A DNA stretch of 64,000 nucleotides from CALINF01 sp039980455 (GCA_039980455.1 JBDXCG010000004.1:992001-1056000); one strand, 5' to 3'. Counted from the first letter of the stretch, positions 26,912 through 35,126 are shown. Translations and numbers: made by a program. Notes: generated by a model from the letters alone, not told the origin.

Positions 26912-28248
26912 GAGGAGCTAGGTGGCCTGCGTGTACGAGATCGACGCTTGCGCTGGCCCGACTCGCCGACGCCCGCCTGGCTGAGGCGTTTTTCAAGCGA
27001 GAGAGTCTGGAAATCAGTCCAGAAATCCCCGAGGTCGCCGGTGTCTTCGCCCGCTTCCTCCCGCAGCAGCAGAAAGTCGTACGCCGCTCGAAAGCGTCGA
27101 TGATCTACTAGCTCAGCCGCTCTGCGACCTTTGGTTCGCTCCAGTCTTGACTGGAACTCCCAGATTTCGCGCATGGGAATACTGAATCGTTTGGGAATCG
27201 AAAGCGACTGTACAGCTTCGGACATGACGGCCTGACCGGCATTGTTGATAGCCACTTGTCCCGGGTCTCCGCGGCCTCGATGTTGCTCAGCCTGAACGCG
27301 CACGGCGGGCCATAACAACGCCGCCAGAATAAAGGCGGGAGTAACCGGCTTTCCATCATGGATACGCGTATCGGTATTGCGCATCGCTGCCTGCACGAGC
27401 CTGCGTGCCTGGGCGTCACGTCGAATTTTCTTATCACTGGCAGGCACGAGGTACTTGAGCAGATCGAACTCCAGCAGCAGCTCCAGCGTGCGCTGAGCAT
27501 TCCCAGCCATAAAGAGCTTTAGAAATTCATCAAACAGGCGCGCCGCAGGAATTTCGGCTAACAGGGCTGCACAACCCGCAATAGCATTTTGTGTGTTGTC
27601 CTCGATCGAAAAGTCGAGCTTGGCGGCGAAGCGCAGAACTCTCAGCATTCGCACCGGGTCCTCGCGATAGCGCTGCGCGGGATCGCCGATAATGCAGATG
27701 TTGTGCTGCTTAAGGTCGTTTACGCCGTGTACATGATCGTACACCTCGAAAGTACCCGAATCGTAGTAGAGCGCATTGACGGTGAGATCGCGCCGCGCGG
27801 CATCCTCTTCCAGCGTCCCGTACACATTATCCCGCAGCAGCAGGCCTTTGTCGGATTGGCGTGAGTGCGCTGACTTATCACGTGCCGGAGCTGCGTCGGA
27901 GTCATGGTGCCCGCGGAAGGTTGTTACCTCAATGATCTCTCGACCGAATCGAACGTGAACGATTCTAAAGCGTCTTCCGATTATTCGAGAGTTGCGAAAA
28001 ACGCCGTTAACTTCTTCGGGCGTAGCGTTGGTAGCGACGTCAAAATCCTTGGGATGTCCCCCCAGCATCAGATCGCGGACCGCACCACCCACGAGGTAGG
28101 CTTTAAAGCCCTGATTTCGTAGGCGCGACATGACCTTGAGAGCACTGTCGCTAATATTTTTGCGTGAGATCGTATGCTCGTCGCGAGGTATAACCTTCAA
28201 ACTAGAACGCGTCCTTGTCGATGGTAAATCAGGCTGAGAGTCTATCAC
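26908..28248 (-). CDS. pcnB: Poly(A) polymerase I
   Basis: PcnB adds 3' poly(A) tails that mark RNA for decay. The 446-residue protein has the nucleotidyltransferase core AYLVGGAVRDLMLGGHPKDFDV with catalytic DxD, RRFRIVHVRFG, EEDAARRDLTVNALYY, GDPAQRYREDPVRMLRVLRF and a basic C-terminal tail (GQRKRRSRTRRPPSSS). The annotated start is GTG 28248; its ribosome-binding site is weak and an internal start is possible. It follows cbrB and the CrcZ-like RNA locus, exactly as in Pseudomonas, so read-through from the RNA promoter may contribute to its expression. Confidence 0.97.
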   Translation of the reverse strand: MIDSQPDLPSTRTRSSLKVIPRDEHTISRKNISDSALKVMSRLRNQGFKAYLVGGAVRDLMLGGHPKDFDVATNATPEEVNGVFRNSRIIGRRFRIVHVRFGREIIEVTTFRGHHDSDAAPARDKSAHSRQSDKGLLLRDNVYGTLEEDAARRDLTVNALYYDSGTFEVYDHVHGVNDLKQHNICIIGDPAQRYREDPVRMLRVLRFAAKLDFSIEDNTQNAIAGCAALLAEIPAARLFDEFLKLFMAGNAQRTLELLLEFDLLKYLVPASDKKIRRDAQARRLVQAAMRNTDTRIHDGKPVTPAFILAALLWPAVRVQAEQHRGRGDPGQVAINNAGQAVMSEAVQSLSIPKRFSIPMREIWEFQSRLERTKGRRAAELVDHRRFRAAYDFLLLREEAGEDTGDLGDFWTDFQTLSLEKRLSQAGVGESGQRKRRSRTRRPPSSS

Positions 28249-28315
28249 AGCATACGCTGGAAGCTGCGCGTTGGGTGTTCAGCGCGGCAGGTTTTCACGG
28301 CAGGGTTAAGTTGAC

Positions 28316-28502
28316 GGGGAAACGGAGTTTCCCCATCCAGGTCTCACCGGGAGTTTTATTGTTATTTCTAGGCGTTGTTATTGTTGTTTGTGCGGTTTGC
28401 AAATATGGAAAGAAATTGAGGGGAAGAAGTCTTCCCCATCCAGGTCCATAGTGAGTATCTTATTGTTATTGCAGCAGATTTTTATTCTTATTGTTGTAGC
28501 TG
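28316..28502 (-). ncRNA. Predicted CrcZ-like Hfq/Crc-sequestering small RNA
   Basis: In Pseudomonas, CrcZ is transcribed from a CbrB- and sigma-54-dependent promoter between cbrB and pcnB; its A-rich CA motifs bind Hfq with Crc and relieve catabolite repression. The same position and direction here hold four (AAN)n tracts on the minus strand: 28497-28479, 28470-28458, 28388-28374 (AACAACAATAACAAC) and 28367-28354. They form two modules, each with two A-rich tracts, then GACCTGGAT and a GGGGAA/TTCCCC hairpin (28437-28420 and 28334-28316). The 5' end is set from the -12 element. The 3' end is unknown because no clear terminator is visible; at least 187 nt is predicted. No similarity to Pseudomonas CrcZ sequence is claimed. 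Confidence 0.72.
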
Positions 28503-28512
28503 CGGGTATAAA

Positions 28513-28528
28513 AGCACGGGTCGTGCCA
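28513..28528 (-). promoter_or_regulatory. Sigma-54 (-24/-12) promoter of the CrcZ-like RNA
   Basis: The minus strand reads TGGCACGACCCGTGCT, with the invariant GG and GC separated by exactly 10 nt and a full TGGCAC -24 element. Transcription should start about 12 nt beyond the GC, near 28502, just before the first A-rich motif. The adjacent gene encodes CbrB, a sigma-54 activator carrying the GAFTGA motif. Confidence 0.82.
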
Positions 28529-28587
28529 GACAATAGAAAAGCCATTAAAAACAGAGGGTTAGGTTTTTTCGACGCAACTGTAGCGAT

Positions 28588-28652
28588 GGGTAACATACGT
28601 GGGTGTTACCGATATACTCTAGTTTTTGTAACTCAGGCGGTAGCGGGTAACG
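28588..28652 (-). promoter_or_regulatory. Putative CbrB upstream activating sites
   Basis: Four GTAAC/GTTAC half-sites lie at 28590-28595 (GTAACA), 28604-28609 (TGTTAC), 28628-28632 and 28647-28651. The first two form a perfect 7-bp inverted repeat (GGTAACA, 7 nt, TGTTACC). They sit 90-150 bp upstream of the predicted RNA start, the usual range for sigma-54 enhancers. As I recall, Pseudomonas CbrB sites use TGTTAC/GTAACA half-sites; assignment to CbrB is inferred. Confidence 0.6.
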
Positions 28653-28659
28653 CTTGGTA

Positions 28660-30090
28660 CTAGGCCTTTTTGGCTCGAGCGTTGCGAGTGCCGGCCTTTT
28701 TACGGGGAATTTCAAAGCGTTGGCGACGCTCCCACAGGCACTTGCGACTGATACCTAGTTTCTGGGCGAGCTCGGTTTCGCTCATGGAATCCTGGTGCTC
28801 CAGAACAAAGCGTTGAAAGTAGTCTTCCAGTGACAGGTCTTCCGTAGGATCTGTGTTGGTGGGTGTACGTGCGATTGACGTCACGCCGATACCATCACCC
28901 CCTCTCAGCCGATTGATATTGACCAGCTCCAAATCAATGCCCAGAGCCTCGTTGTCGATCTCCGTATCGTGCGACAGCACCACGGCTCTCTCGATAGCGT
29001 GCTCTAACTCGCGCACATTGCCGGGCCATTGATAGGTGGTGATAGCCTGAATAGCGCGTGGTGACAACGTCATGCCCTCGCGCCCGAGTTGATTTGCGTG
29101 TCGCGTGACCATGCCCTCAGCAAGATGGAGGATGTCTTTGCCTCGCTCGCGCAAGGGCGGCAGCGACAGCCGCAGTACGTTAATGCGGTAGTAGAGGTCC
29201 TGCCGAAACAGGCCTTCTGCTGACAATGACTGCAAGTTACGGTGAGTGGCGCAAATCAGGCGGACATCTACCTTGCGCGAGTGTACGGAACCGATACGAC
29301 GAATCTCGCCTTCCTGAATAAAGCGCAGCAGACGCGCTTGCGCTTCCATCGGAAGCTCGCCAATCTCGTCCAGAAACAGGGTGCCGCCATCCGCAGCTTC
29401 GATTAACCCCATCCGGCTGGCATTGGCCCCTGTGAAAGCGCCTTTCTCGTAGCCAAATAGCTCTGATTCAATCAGGGTGTCTGGGATTGCCGCGCAGTTA
29501 ACGCAGATTAATGTTTTGTCGGCACGTCGGCTGTGCTGATGGACACTCTTGGCAACCAGTTCCTTGCCGGTACCAGTTTCACCTAATACCAATACGGTTG
29601 ACTCTGTGGGGCTGACCCGCTCGATCTGATCGAAGAGTGTGTGCATGGCAGGGCAGTTGCCAATAATCCCAGTGACAGCAACCTTTTCGGCTTTGTTTTT
29701 GGCGTTGGTTTGCCGTGGGTCTTCAACCTGTGGAACCGGGTGATCTGCGATGATTCGCTGCACTGCTGCAATCATATCGCTATGATCGAACGGCTTGGCG
29801 ATGTAGTCCACAGCGCCCATGCGCATTGAATCGACTGCAGAGCGCAGGCTCGCGTAGCTGGTCATAATCAATACGGGCACATCACCTGCTTTCTTGATCA
29901 GGTCGGTACCGGGTGCGCCTGGAAGCCTTAAGTCGCTGATTATTAAGTCAAAATCAGAGAGTTTGTGCTTGTTTTCCGCTTCTTGCACCGAACCCGCTTC
30001 TGCCACGCCGAAACCATTGCGATCGAGTAATCGGCACAGCGCGGTACGTATTACCGATTCATCTTCAACCACAAGAACCTGGTGCATCAA
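28660..30090 (-). CDS. cbrB: Sigma-54-dependent response regulator CbrB
   Basis: CbrB is an NtrC-type regulator of carbon/nitrogen balance. The 476 residues comprise a receiver domain with phospho-acceptor Asp (about 53, in DLIISDLRLPG), an AAA+ domain with GETGTGKE (Walker A), FGYEKGAFTGA (sigma-54 contact loop) and GGTLFLDEIGELP (Walker B), and a Fis-type HTH (ETELAQKLGISRKCLWERRQR) with a Lys/Arg/Ala tail. Length and neighbours (cbrA upstream, pcnB downstream) match Pseudomonas CbrB. It probably activates the sigma-54 promoter 130 bp downstream. Confidence 0.95.
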   Translation of the reverse strand: MMHQVLVVEDESVIRTALCRLLDRNGFGVAEAGSVQEAENKHKLSDFDLIISDLRLPGAPGTDLIKKAGDVPVLIMTSYASLRSAVDSMRMGAVDYIAKPFDHSDMIAAVQRIIADHPVPQVEDPRQTNAKNKAEKVAVTGIIGNCPAMHTLFDQIERVSPTESTVLVLGETGTGKELVAKSVHQHSRRADKTLICVNCAAIPDTLIESELFGYEKGAFTGANASRMGLIEAADGGTLFLDEIGELPMEAQARLLRFIQEGEIRRIGSVHSRKVDVRLICATHRNLQSLSAEGLFRQDLYYRINVLRLSLPPLRERGKDILHLAEGMVTRHANQLGREGMTLSPRAIQAITTYQWPGNVRELEHAIERAVVLSHDTEIDNEALGIDLELVNINRLRGGDGIGVTSIARTPTNTDPTEDLSLEDYFQRFVLEHQDSMSETELAQKLGISRKCLWERRQRFEIPRKKAGTRNARAKKA

Positions 30091-30178
30091 GTGTTACCTT
30101 CTAAACGGCGAGAGAAACAACATAACCTGAGTTTGATCAATTTTCCAGCAAAAACAGACGCTTGGCATGTAACTGAGG

Positions 30179-33157
30179 TTACACATCGAATGTATTTCCG
30201 TAGCTACCCAGAGGCAAACTAAGGATCACACGGGTACCGGAAGCTGAATTTTCATAAAGCGGGCTGTTCACATGAACGGTGCCGTGCATGTCTTCCATGA
30301 TGCTATACACCAGTGACAGGCCAAGCCCCGTGCCTTGACCGGGCTCTTTGGTGGTGAAGAAGGGCTCAAATACCTTGTCGGCTAATTCGGGTGGTATGCC
30401 AGTGCCCTGGTCATCTACGTGAATACTGGCACGCTGCCCCACAATCGCCGCAGACGCAGTGATTTTGCCGTGCGATGGGCTTGCGTCGCGCGCATTCGAC
30501 AACAGGTTAATAAAAACCTGCAGCAACCGTTGTGAATCGGCTTCAACCACCAGCTCTCGGTCGAGATTATTGAGAAACTGCACAGGGGTGGCCTGAGGAT
30601 CGAGGTTCAACAGGTGAGTTGCTTCATCAACACAGTCGGCAAGGTTGCACGGCCCGATATCCAGATTGCCCGAGCCGGAACCTACGTGGGAGAAGTTAAC
30701 CAGCGACTCCACGATACGGCTCACCCGTTCCGTTTGTTTGAGTATGTCGCGGGAGGTCTGCTGGATATCTTCAGCCTCGGTTTCATAGTCCAGGTTTTGT
30801 GCCAGGCAAGCGATCCCAGTGATTGGATTGCCAATCTCGTGGGCAACCCCGGCAGCGAGACGCCCGATCGACGCCAGCCTTTCGCTGTGTAGCAGCTCAT
30901 CCTGCAGGCGCTCCAGATCGGTGATGTCCTCTACCAGAATCAAGCGGTCGCCACCACCTGGTGTGGAAGAACTGGCCCGATGGAGGCTCACCCACTGCGA
31001 CTCCCCGGATTCCAGCTCGACTTCACGCTTGCTGACGGGTTCGGTTTGCACGTTCAAGCAAGCAAAGATAATGCTGCGCCACGGTATCGGCACTGTGTCC
31101 AGGCTGGACCCGATGACCTGTTCAGCTTCGATCCCAGTGATGTGTTCCATACTGTTATTCCACAGCAGTATCTCTCCATCACCTGCGAGGGAGCAGACGC
31201 CAACAGGGAGATTCTGCAGCGTGTCGCGATAGTGTCGTCGCAAACCATCAAGATCTGCAGCTAGCCCTGTGAACTGTCCCTGCGCCCTGTCCAGCCGCCT
31301 TTCCAACAGCGCATAATCCTCTCCACTACTGCCTTCCGTTTCGGGTTCAAAGGGAAGTTGAGCGCCTACGATACGAAAGGCGACTGCCGGTCCGAGTAAA
31401 GCGGCCAGGTTGGCCTCTATCCGATCGCGCAATCGGCGTAGGGCATAGGGACGCGACTCATTCTCATCAAACTGCAGTTGGGTCAGTGCTCTATCCAGCT
31501 CGGCGCGAGCAGTCTTGGCGCCTAGTGCTGGCGCCAGCCTATCTGCGATCTCACCTGCTTCGCTGATATTCAGTGTGCGCCGCGCGATACGATTGCGCTC
31601 ATCCATTGAGCATATCTCGGCGGCGATGCGCTCGTCGGCATCTGCCTGTGTGAGAAATGACAGGACGACCATCACGACTGCATTGGCGCACAGCGCGATC
31701 ATGCCCAGAGCCACCCATCGGCCTATGCTGGTATCGGCTAGACCCCGCCCAAACTCCTGCAGCCAGGTCCACTGAAAATCGCCAAGCACAGGTAGCAAGA
31801 TTGCAATACACCAGATCGAGAGACCGACGGACAAGCCGCCGATCATGCCGATGCGGTTGGCACGTTGCCAGTAAGGGGTGGCCACGAGTCCGGGAATAAA
31901 CTGCATCACTCCGGCGAAGGCAATCAAGCCGAGGTGGGTAAGGCTGTGCTTGCCCGAGAGGGCGGTGAAAAACCCGTAACCTGCAAGTATCAAAACGGTA
32001 ATCAGTGAGCGGCGCAACCATTTCAATTGTACGTAGAGACTTTGATCGCTATCAATCTGCAGCACGGTGCGAGGGAGAATCAGGTGGTTGAGGCACATGT
32101 TAGCCAGTGCCAAGGTGGAAACGATGATGGTGGCACTGGCCGCTGACAACCCGGCTACAAATGCAGCGCCTGCGATGAGGCGTGACTCCAGTGCAAGACC
32201 GATACCCATTGCGGTGTACTCAACAGGTAGTCCCTGCTGCAGCTTTATGCCGACCCAGAGAATCGGCAGAACCGGAATGCTGAGCAACAACAAATAGAGA
32301 GGCAGTCCCCAGCTGGCAACGTGCAGATCCTGGCTCTCTATGTTCTCCGCGAATGCCATGTGAAAGATATGGGGCATGCAGATGGCACCTGCAAAGAACA
32401 TAAGCAAAAGTGAGCGGGCAGAATCTCCCGACAACTGATTATTGAGTACCTCCTGGCCTGCACTGTTACTTGCCAGCCAGTTCTGCAAACCACCGAAATC
32501 TCCAAATACCTGCTGTACCGATACAAACATAACCACCATCAGCGCAGCCAATTTCACCAGAGATTCAAATGCGATTGCGGTGACGAGTCCGGTGTTGCGG
32601 TTAGGGGACGAGACGTTGCGCGTGCCGAACAATATGGCAAACGCAATAATCGTGATACAGAAAATCAGCGCCAGCCCGTCTTTTCTGCCCTCGTGAGAAA
32701 GCGCACTGACTGTGTCGCCGGCAAGAAAATGAGCGCTATCTGCTACAGCCTGAATCTGTAGTGCAAATAGAGGCAATACGGTAAGACACATAGCCAGCGT
32801 TACTGCAGCGCCGATCCATTGGCTGCGGAACCTGAACGCTAAAACGTCGGCCAGAGAGGCGAGCCGGTAGATTCTACAGAGTCGCAAAATAGGCAGAAGC
32901 AGTAACGTAGCCAGCACGAACATCAGGACCACGCCTAAATAATACAGAAGATAGCTAAAGCCAAAGCGCTGAGCGATGTTGAAGATGCCGTTGGTCCCCA
33001 TGGCGCCTGCAAAGACGCCCAGAGAGAGTACATAGGTGGCGGGATGACGCGTGATGCGTTCGGAGATGCTACTGCGGTCGGCTAGGTAAGCCACGAGGAA
33101 TAGGATCGACAGATAAACGACGATCGCTACGAGCGTCTGCTCGGGGCTAAAGTTCAT
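30179..33157 (-). CDS. cbrA: Transporter-linked sensor histidine kinase CbrA
   Basis: CbrA joins a sodium/solute-symporter (SLC5) membrane domain to a histidine kinase. The 992-residue protein has about 13 helices in residues 1-490, a linker, a PAS-like domain (NLPVGVCSLAGDGEILLWNN), the HisKA box with phosphorylated His near 772 (AAGVAHEIGNPITG) and an ATPase domain (INLLSNARDASP; FEPFFTTKEPGQGTGLGLSL). I use ATG 33157 because it follows a coding overlap of 11 bp with a small upstream gene. Pseudomonas CbrA has the same architecture and is implicated in histidine uptake and sensing; the ligand here is unknown. Confidence 0.95.
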   Translation of the reverse strand: MNFSPEQTLVAIVVYLSILFLVAYLADRSSISERITRHPATYVLSLGVFAGAMGTNGIFNIAQRFGFSYLLYYLGVVLMFVLATLLLLPILRLCRIYRLASLADVLAFRFRSQWIGAAVTLAMCLTVLPLFALQIQAVADSAHFLAGDTVSALSHEGRKDGLALIFCITIIAFAILFGTRNVSSPNRNTGLVTAIAFESLVKLAALMVVMFVSVQQVFGDFGGLQNWLASNSAGQEVLNNQLSGDSARSLLLMFFAGAICMPHIFHMAFAENIESQDLHVASWGLPLYLLLLSIPVLPILWVGIKLQQGLPVEYTAMGIGLALESRLIAGAAFVAGLSAASATIIVSTLALANMCLNHLILPRTVLQIDSDQSLYVQLKWLRRSLITVLILAGYGFFTALSGKHSLTHLGLIAFAGVMQFIPGLVATPYWQRANRIGMIGGLSVGLSIWCIAILLPVLGDFQWTWLQEFGRGLADTSIGRWVALGMIALCANAVVMVVLSFLTQADADERIAAEICSMDERNRIARRTLNISEAGEIADRLAPALGAKTARAELDRALTQLQFDENESRPYALRRLRDRIEANLAALLGPAVAFRIVGAQLPFEPETEGSSGEDYALLERRLDRAQGQFTGLAADLDGLRRHYRDTLQNLPVGVCSLAGDGEILLWNNSMEHITGIEAEQVIGSSLDTVPIPWRSIIFACLNVQTEPVSKREVELESGESQWVSLHRASSSTPGGGDRLILVEDITDLERLQDELLHSERLASIGRLAAGVAHEIGNPITGIACLAQNLDYETEAEDIQQTSRDILKQTERVSRIVESLVNFSHVGSGSGNLDIGPCNLADCVDEATHLLNLDPQATPVQFLNNLDRELVVEADSQRLLQVFINLLSNARDASPSHGKITASAAIVGQRASIHVDDQGTGIPPELADKVFEPFFTTKEPGQGTGLGLSLVYSIMEDMHGTVHVNSPLYENSASGTRVILSLPLGSYGNTFDV

Positions 33158-33323
33158 CGGGTAATCTCGAGCGCTGATTCCAGTAGGTGGCAACGATGAC
33201 CAGCAGCCAGAGTAAGAACGGCCGGTACCATGTGGTGTCGCTGTCCAGTGTCCAGCCACCCACTGTGGGATAGAAGATAAAGAGAAGGCCGGCGATAAAC
33301 AGCAGGGCCCGATTGATATACAT
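33147..33323 (-). CDS. cbrX: Small two-helix membrane protein, CbrX-like
   Basis: This 58-residue protein starts at ATG 33323 and has two hydrophobic segments (residues 6-24 and 36-49) separated by a short polar loop (TLDSDTTWYR), with a basic, polar tail RSRLPDEL. Its last 11 bp overlap the start of cbrA, which implies translational coupling. In Pseudomonas putida a small gene, cbrX, precedes cbrA in a cbrXAB operon; position, size and hydrophobicity match. I named it by context rather than sequence comparison. A role in modulating CbrA is inferred. Confidence 0.72.
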   Translation of the reverse strand: MYINRALLFIAGLLFIFYPTVGGWTLDSDTTWYRPFLLWLLVIVATYWNQRSRLPDEL

Positions 33324-33423
33324 GGTGGTGTGGTCCTCGGCGACAGGTCCGGGAAGTCCGAGCGCTGATACTACGCAAGCCGCTGGTGTCGGTAAAGCCG
33401 CAGAGCGAGCTTAGCGCCTGTTT

Positions 33424-34302
33424 CTATAAGGGTTCTCCAGCCAATCCCACCCGATTCCTGGACCAATGCTTAATGGCAAAGTCCACAAGTGCGGGTACGG
33501 TGTTGGCCGATCGCGGTGGATTGGATTGGTTTAGAAAGCTCAGAGCTTGACGCAGATTCATCAAGGCCTGATCACCCACTAATGCCGGCGCTTGGTTTTG
33601 TTTACTGAGCTTTTGCCCATCGTTGCCCAATAGCACCGGTATATGTGTGTAATGTGGAGCAGCGCCGCCCAGTTGGTTCATCAGGTATAGCTGGCGGGGC
33701 GTGGAATCCAAAAGATCGGCGCCTCTGACGACGTGGGTAATTTTTTGGTGCACGTCATCAACAGACGCTGCTAGCTGGTAAGCGGGCAGTTTGTCTTTGC
33801 GTTGTACCGTAAAATCCTGAACTGTGCTTCCCAGTGCATAGTTGCAGCTGCCCTGAATACCATCTGTGAATTTAATGCGCGCGTCCTGTGGGACCCGAAT
33901 TCGCAGCGCCCAGGGGCTGCTGACAGAGGGTTGTCGCGGCTCGCACCGTCCGTTGCAGCTGCCGTTGGGCCCCAATGTTGCTCGAGTGCAGTCACAGTGA
34001 AAGAGCAATCCATTCGATGCCAGCTCGCCAAGCGCTTGTTCATAGGCTGCCGAGCGGGAGCTCTGCCAAAGTACGGTTTCATCCCAAATCAGGCCATGTT
34101 GTTGAAGGCAATCCAGAATGCCGTGTGCGGCGCCGGCTTGTTCTCTGGGTGGGTCGATATCATCAATGCGCACCAGCCAAATACCTTGCTGGTGGCGGGC
34201 ATCCAGAAAACTGGCTAAAGCGGCAACGAGGGAGCCCATATGCAGTGGGCCAGTAGGGGAGGGGGCGAATCGCCCCCGGTAGGTCGACGTGAGTTCAGCC
34301 AT
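33424..34302 (-). CDS. gluQ: Glutamyl-Q tRNA(Asp) synthetase
   Basis: This truncated GluRS-like enzyme attaches glutamate to queuosine 34 of tRNA-Asp. The 292-residue protein holds the class I catalytic domain only: GRFAPSPTGPLHMGSL (HIGH-like, HMGS), IDDIDPPR, a zinc-binding set in FHCDCTRATLGPNGSCNGRC and the KMSKS-like GQKLSKQ. The anticodon-binding domain is absent, as normal for the family. The dksA-gluQRS pair is conserved and often cotranscribed; here dksA is 20 bp upstream. Confidence 0.96.
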   Translation of the reverse strand: MAELTSTYRGRFAPSPTGPLHMGSLVAALASFLDARHQQGIWLVRIDDIDPPREQAGAAHGILDCLQQHGLIWDETVLWQSSRSAAYEQALGELASNGLLFHCDCTRATLGPNGSCNGRCEPRQPSVSSPWALRIRVPQDARIKFTDGIQGSCNYALGSTVQDFTVQRKDKLPAYQLAASVDDVHQKITHVVRGADLLDSTPRQLYLMNQLGGAAPHYTHIPVLLGNDGQKLSKQNQAPALVGDQALMNLRQALSFLNQSNPPRSANTVPALVDFAIKHWSRNRVGLAGEPL

Positions 34303-34322
34303 TCACAGCTAACTCAGCAGGA

Positions 34323-34880
34323 TTAACCCATTTCCTGCCTTTCCTTGATTTCATCGAGTGTTTTGCAGTCGATGCACAGCGTAGCCGTGGGTCGGGCTTC
34401 AAGACGCTTGATGCCGATCTCAACACCGCAGGCGTCACAGAATCCGTAGTCGTCCTGCTCGATACGCTCAGCGGTACCATCAATTTTCTTGATGAGTTTG
34501 CGCTCGCGGTCGCGGGTGCGCAGTTCCAGGCTGAACTCTTCTTCCTGGGTCGCGCGATCAGCGGGGTCGGGGAAATTAGCCGCCTCGTCTTTCATGTGAG
34601 AGACCGTGCGATCAACTTCCTGCATGAGCTCTGCTTTCCAGTTCAACAAAATCTGCTTGAAGTGCGCACGCTGCGCTTCATTCATGTACTGCTCGCCGCG
34701 CTTGGGTTTGTAGGGCTCGAAGGCTTTGAACTCTGTGGAAGAGGAGGCCTTCCTCGGCTTAGCTTTGGCTTTTGGCTTAGCTTTGGCTTTGGGCGCGGAC
34801 TTAGCCTTCGGCGTAGTGGCTTTCTTGGCCGGCGCTTTCTTCTTGGCAGCTGGCTTTTTTGATGGAGCTTTGGTTGGCAT
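34323..34880 (-). CDS. dksA: RNA polymerase-binding transcription factor DksA, with basic N-terminal extension
   Basis: DksA enters the RNA polymerase secondary channel and potentiates ppGpp. The core aligns with E. coli from FEPYKPKRGEQYMNEAQ onwards. It has the coiled-coil tip FPDPADRATQEEE and a four-cysteine zinc finger (Cys 148, 151, 169, 172). The 185-residue protein is 34 residues longer than E. coli DksA. The extra part is the N-terminal ~45 residues, which consist almost entirely of Lys, Ala and Pro and resemble histone H1 tails. The start is ATG 34880. Identity is firm; the role of the tail is unknown. Confidence 0.96.
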   Translation of the reverse strand: MPTKAPSKKPAAKKKAPAKKATTPKAKSAPKAKAKPKAKAKPRKASSSTEFKAFEPYKPKRGEQYMNEAQRAHFKQILLNWKAELMQEVDRTVSHMKDEAANFPDPADRATQEEEFSLELRTRDRERKLIKKIDGTAERIEQDDYGFCDACGVEIGIKRLEARPTATLCIDCKTLDEIKERQEMG

Positions 34881-35126
34881 GGTCAGTATCCCATACGTCA
34901 TAAATTGTAAGGCATGGATTACACGGTCTGCGCGTAACCCCGATTCCGAGAGGGCGGTGAAATTACCAGATATCAAGCACCTGTGCCAGCAAAAAATCCA
35001 TGTTTTTGTGGTCTCGGTTTACCGCTGCGTCGCAGTTGATACACTGCGCGATTGTGGGCGAGTTGGGCGCGCGTCGTAAGACTCCACATGATCTCCACTG
35101 CAGCCCTCGACATTCAAGGATATGGC
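34881..35126. other. dksA-sfsA divergent intergenic region
   Basis: These 246 bp must hold the dksA and sfsA promoters. I see no supported gene and no clear consensus promoter. AAGGA precedes the sfsA ATG at good spacing. Confidence 0.5.

Larger units (their letters stand above)
28249..28659 (-). other. cbrB-pcnB intergenic region (411 bp) holding a CrcZ-like RNA locus
   Basis: No protein is supported here. Reading on the minus strand from cbrB towards pcnB, the region contains a cluster of GTAAC/GTTAC half-sites (28588-28652), a sigma-54 promoter (28513-28528), four A-rich CA motifs and two hairpins (28316-28497), then about 67 bp before the pcnB GTG. An imperfect ~51-bp direct repeat (28316-28366 and 28420-28470, offset about 104) underlies the hairpins and half of the A-rich motifs. 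The separate parts are listed individually. Confidence 0.8.

Noticed and set aside
28354..28497. TTATTGTTATT runs read as simple low-complexity AT sequence
   Set aside because: On the minus strand they are regular (AAN)n tracts at the site and in the orientation of CrcZ, downstream of a -24/-12 promoter. A chance AT-rich spacer is a weaker explanation.
28378..28596. 72-codon minus-strand frame in the cbrB-pcnB gap
   Set aside because: It spans the sigma-54 promoter and the A-rich motifs, and its sequence follows the repeats rather than a protein pattern. The RNA interpretation explains the structure better.
33154..33378. 74-codon minus-strand frame over the cbrX region
   Set aside because: It is in a different frame from the 58-residue two-helix protein, has no hydrophobic segments or motif, and lacks the coupling to cbrA.
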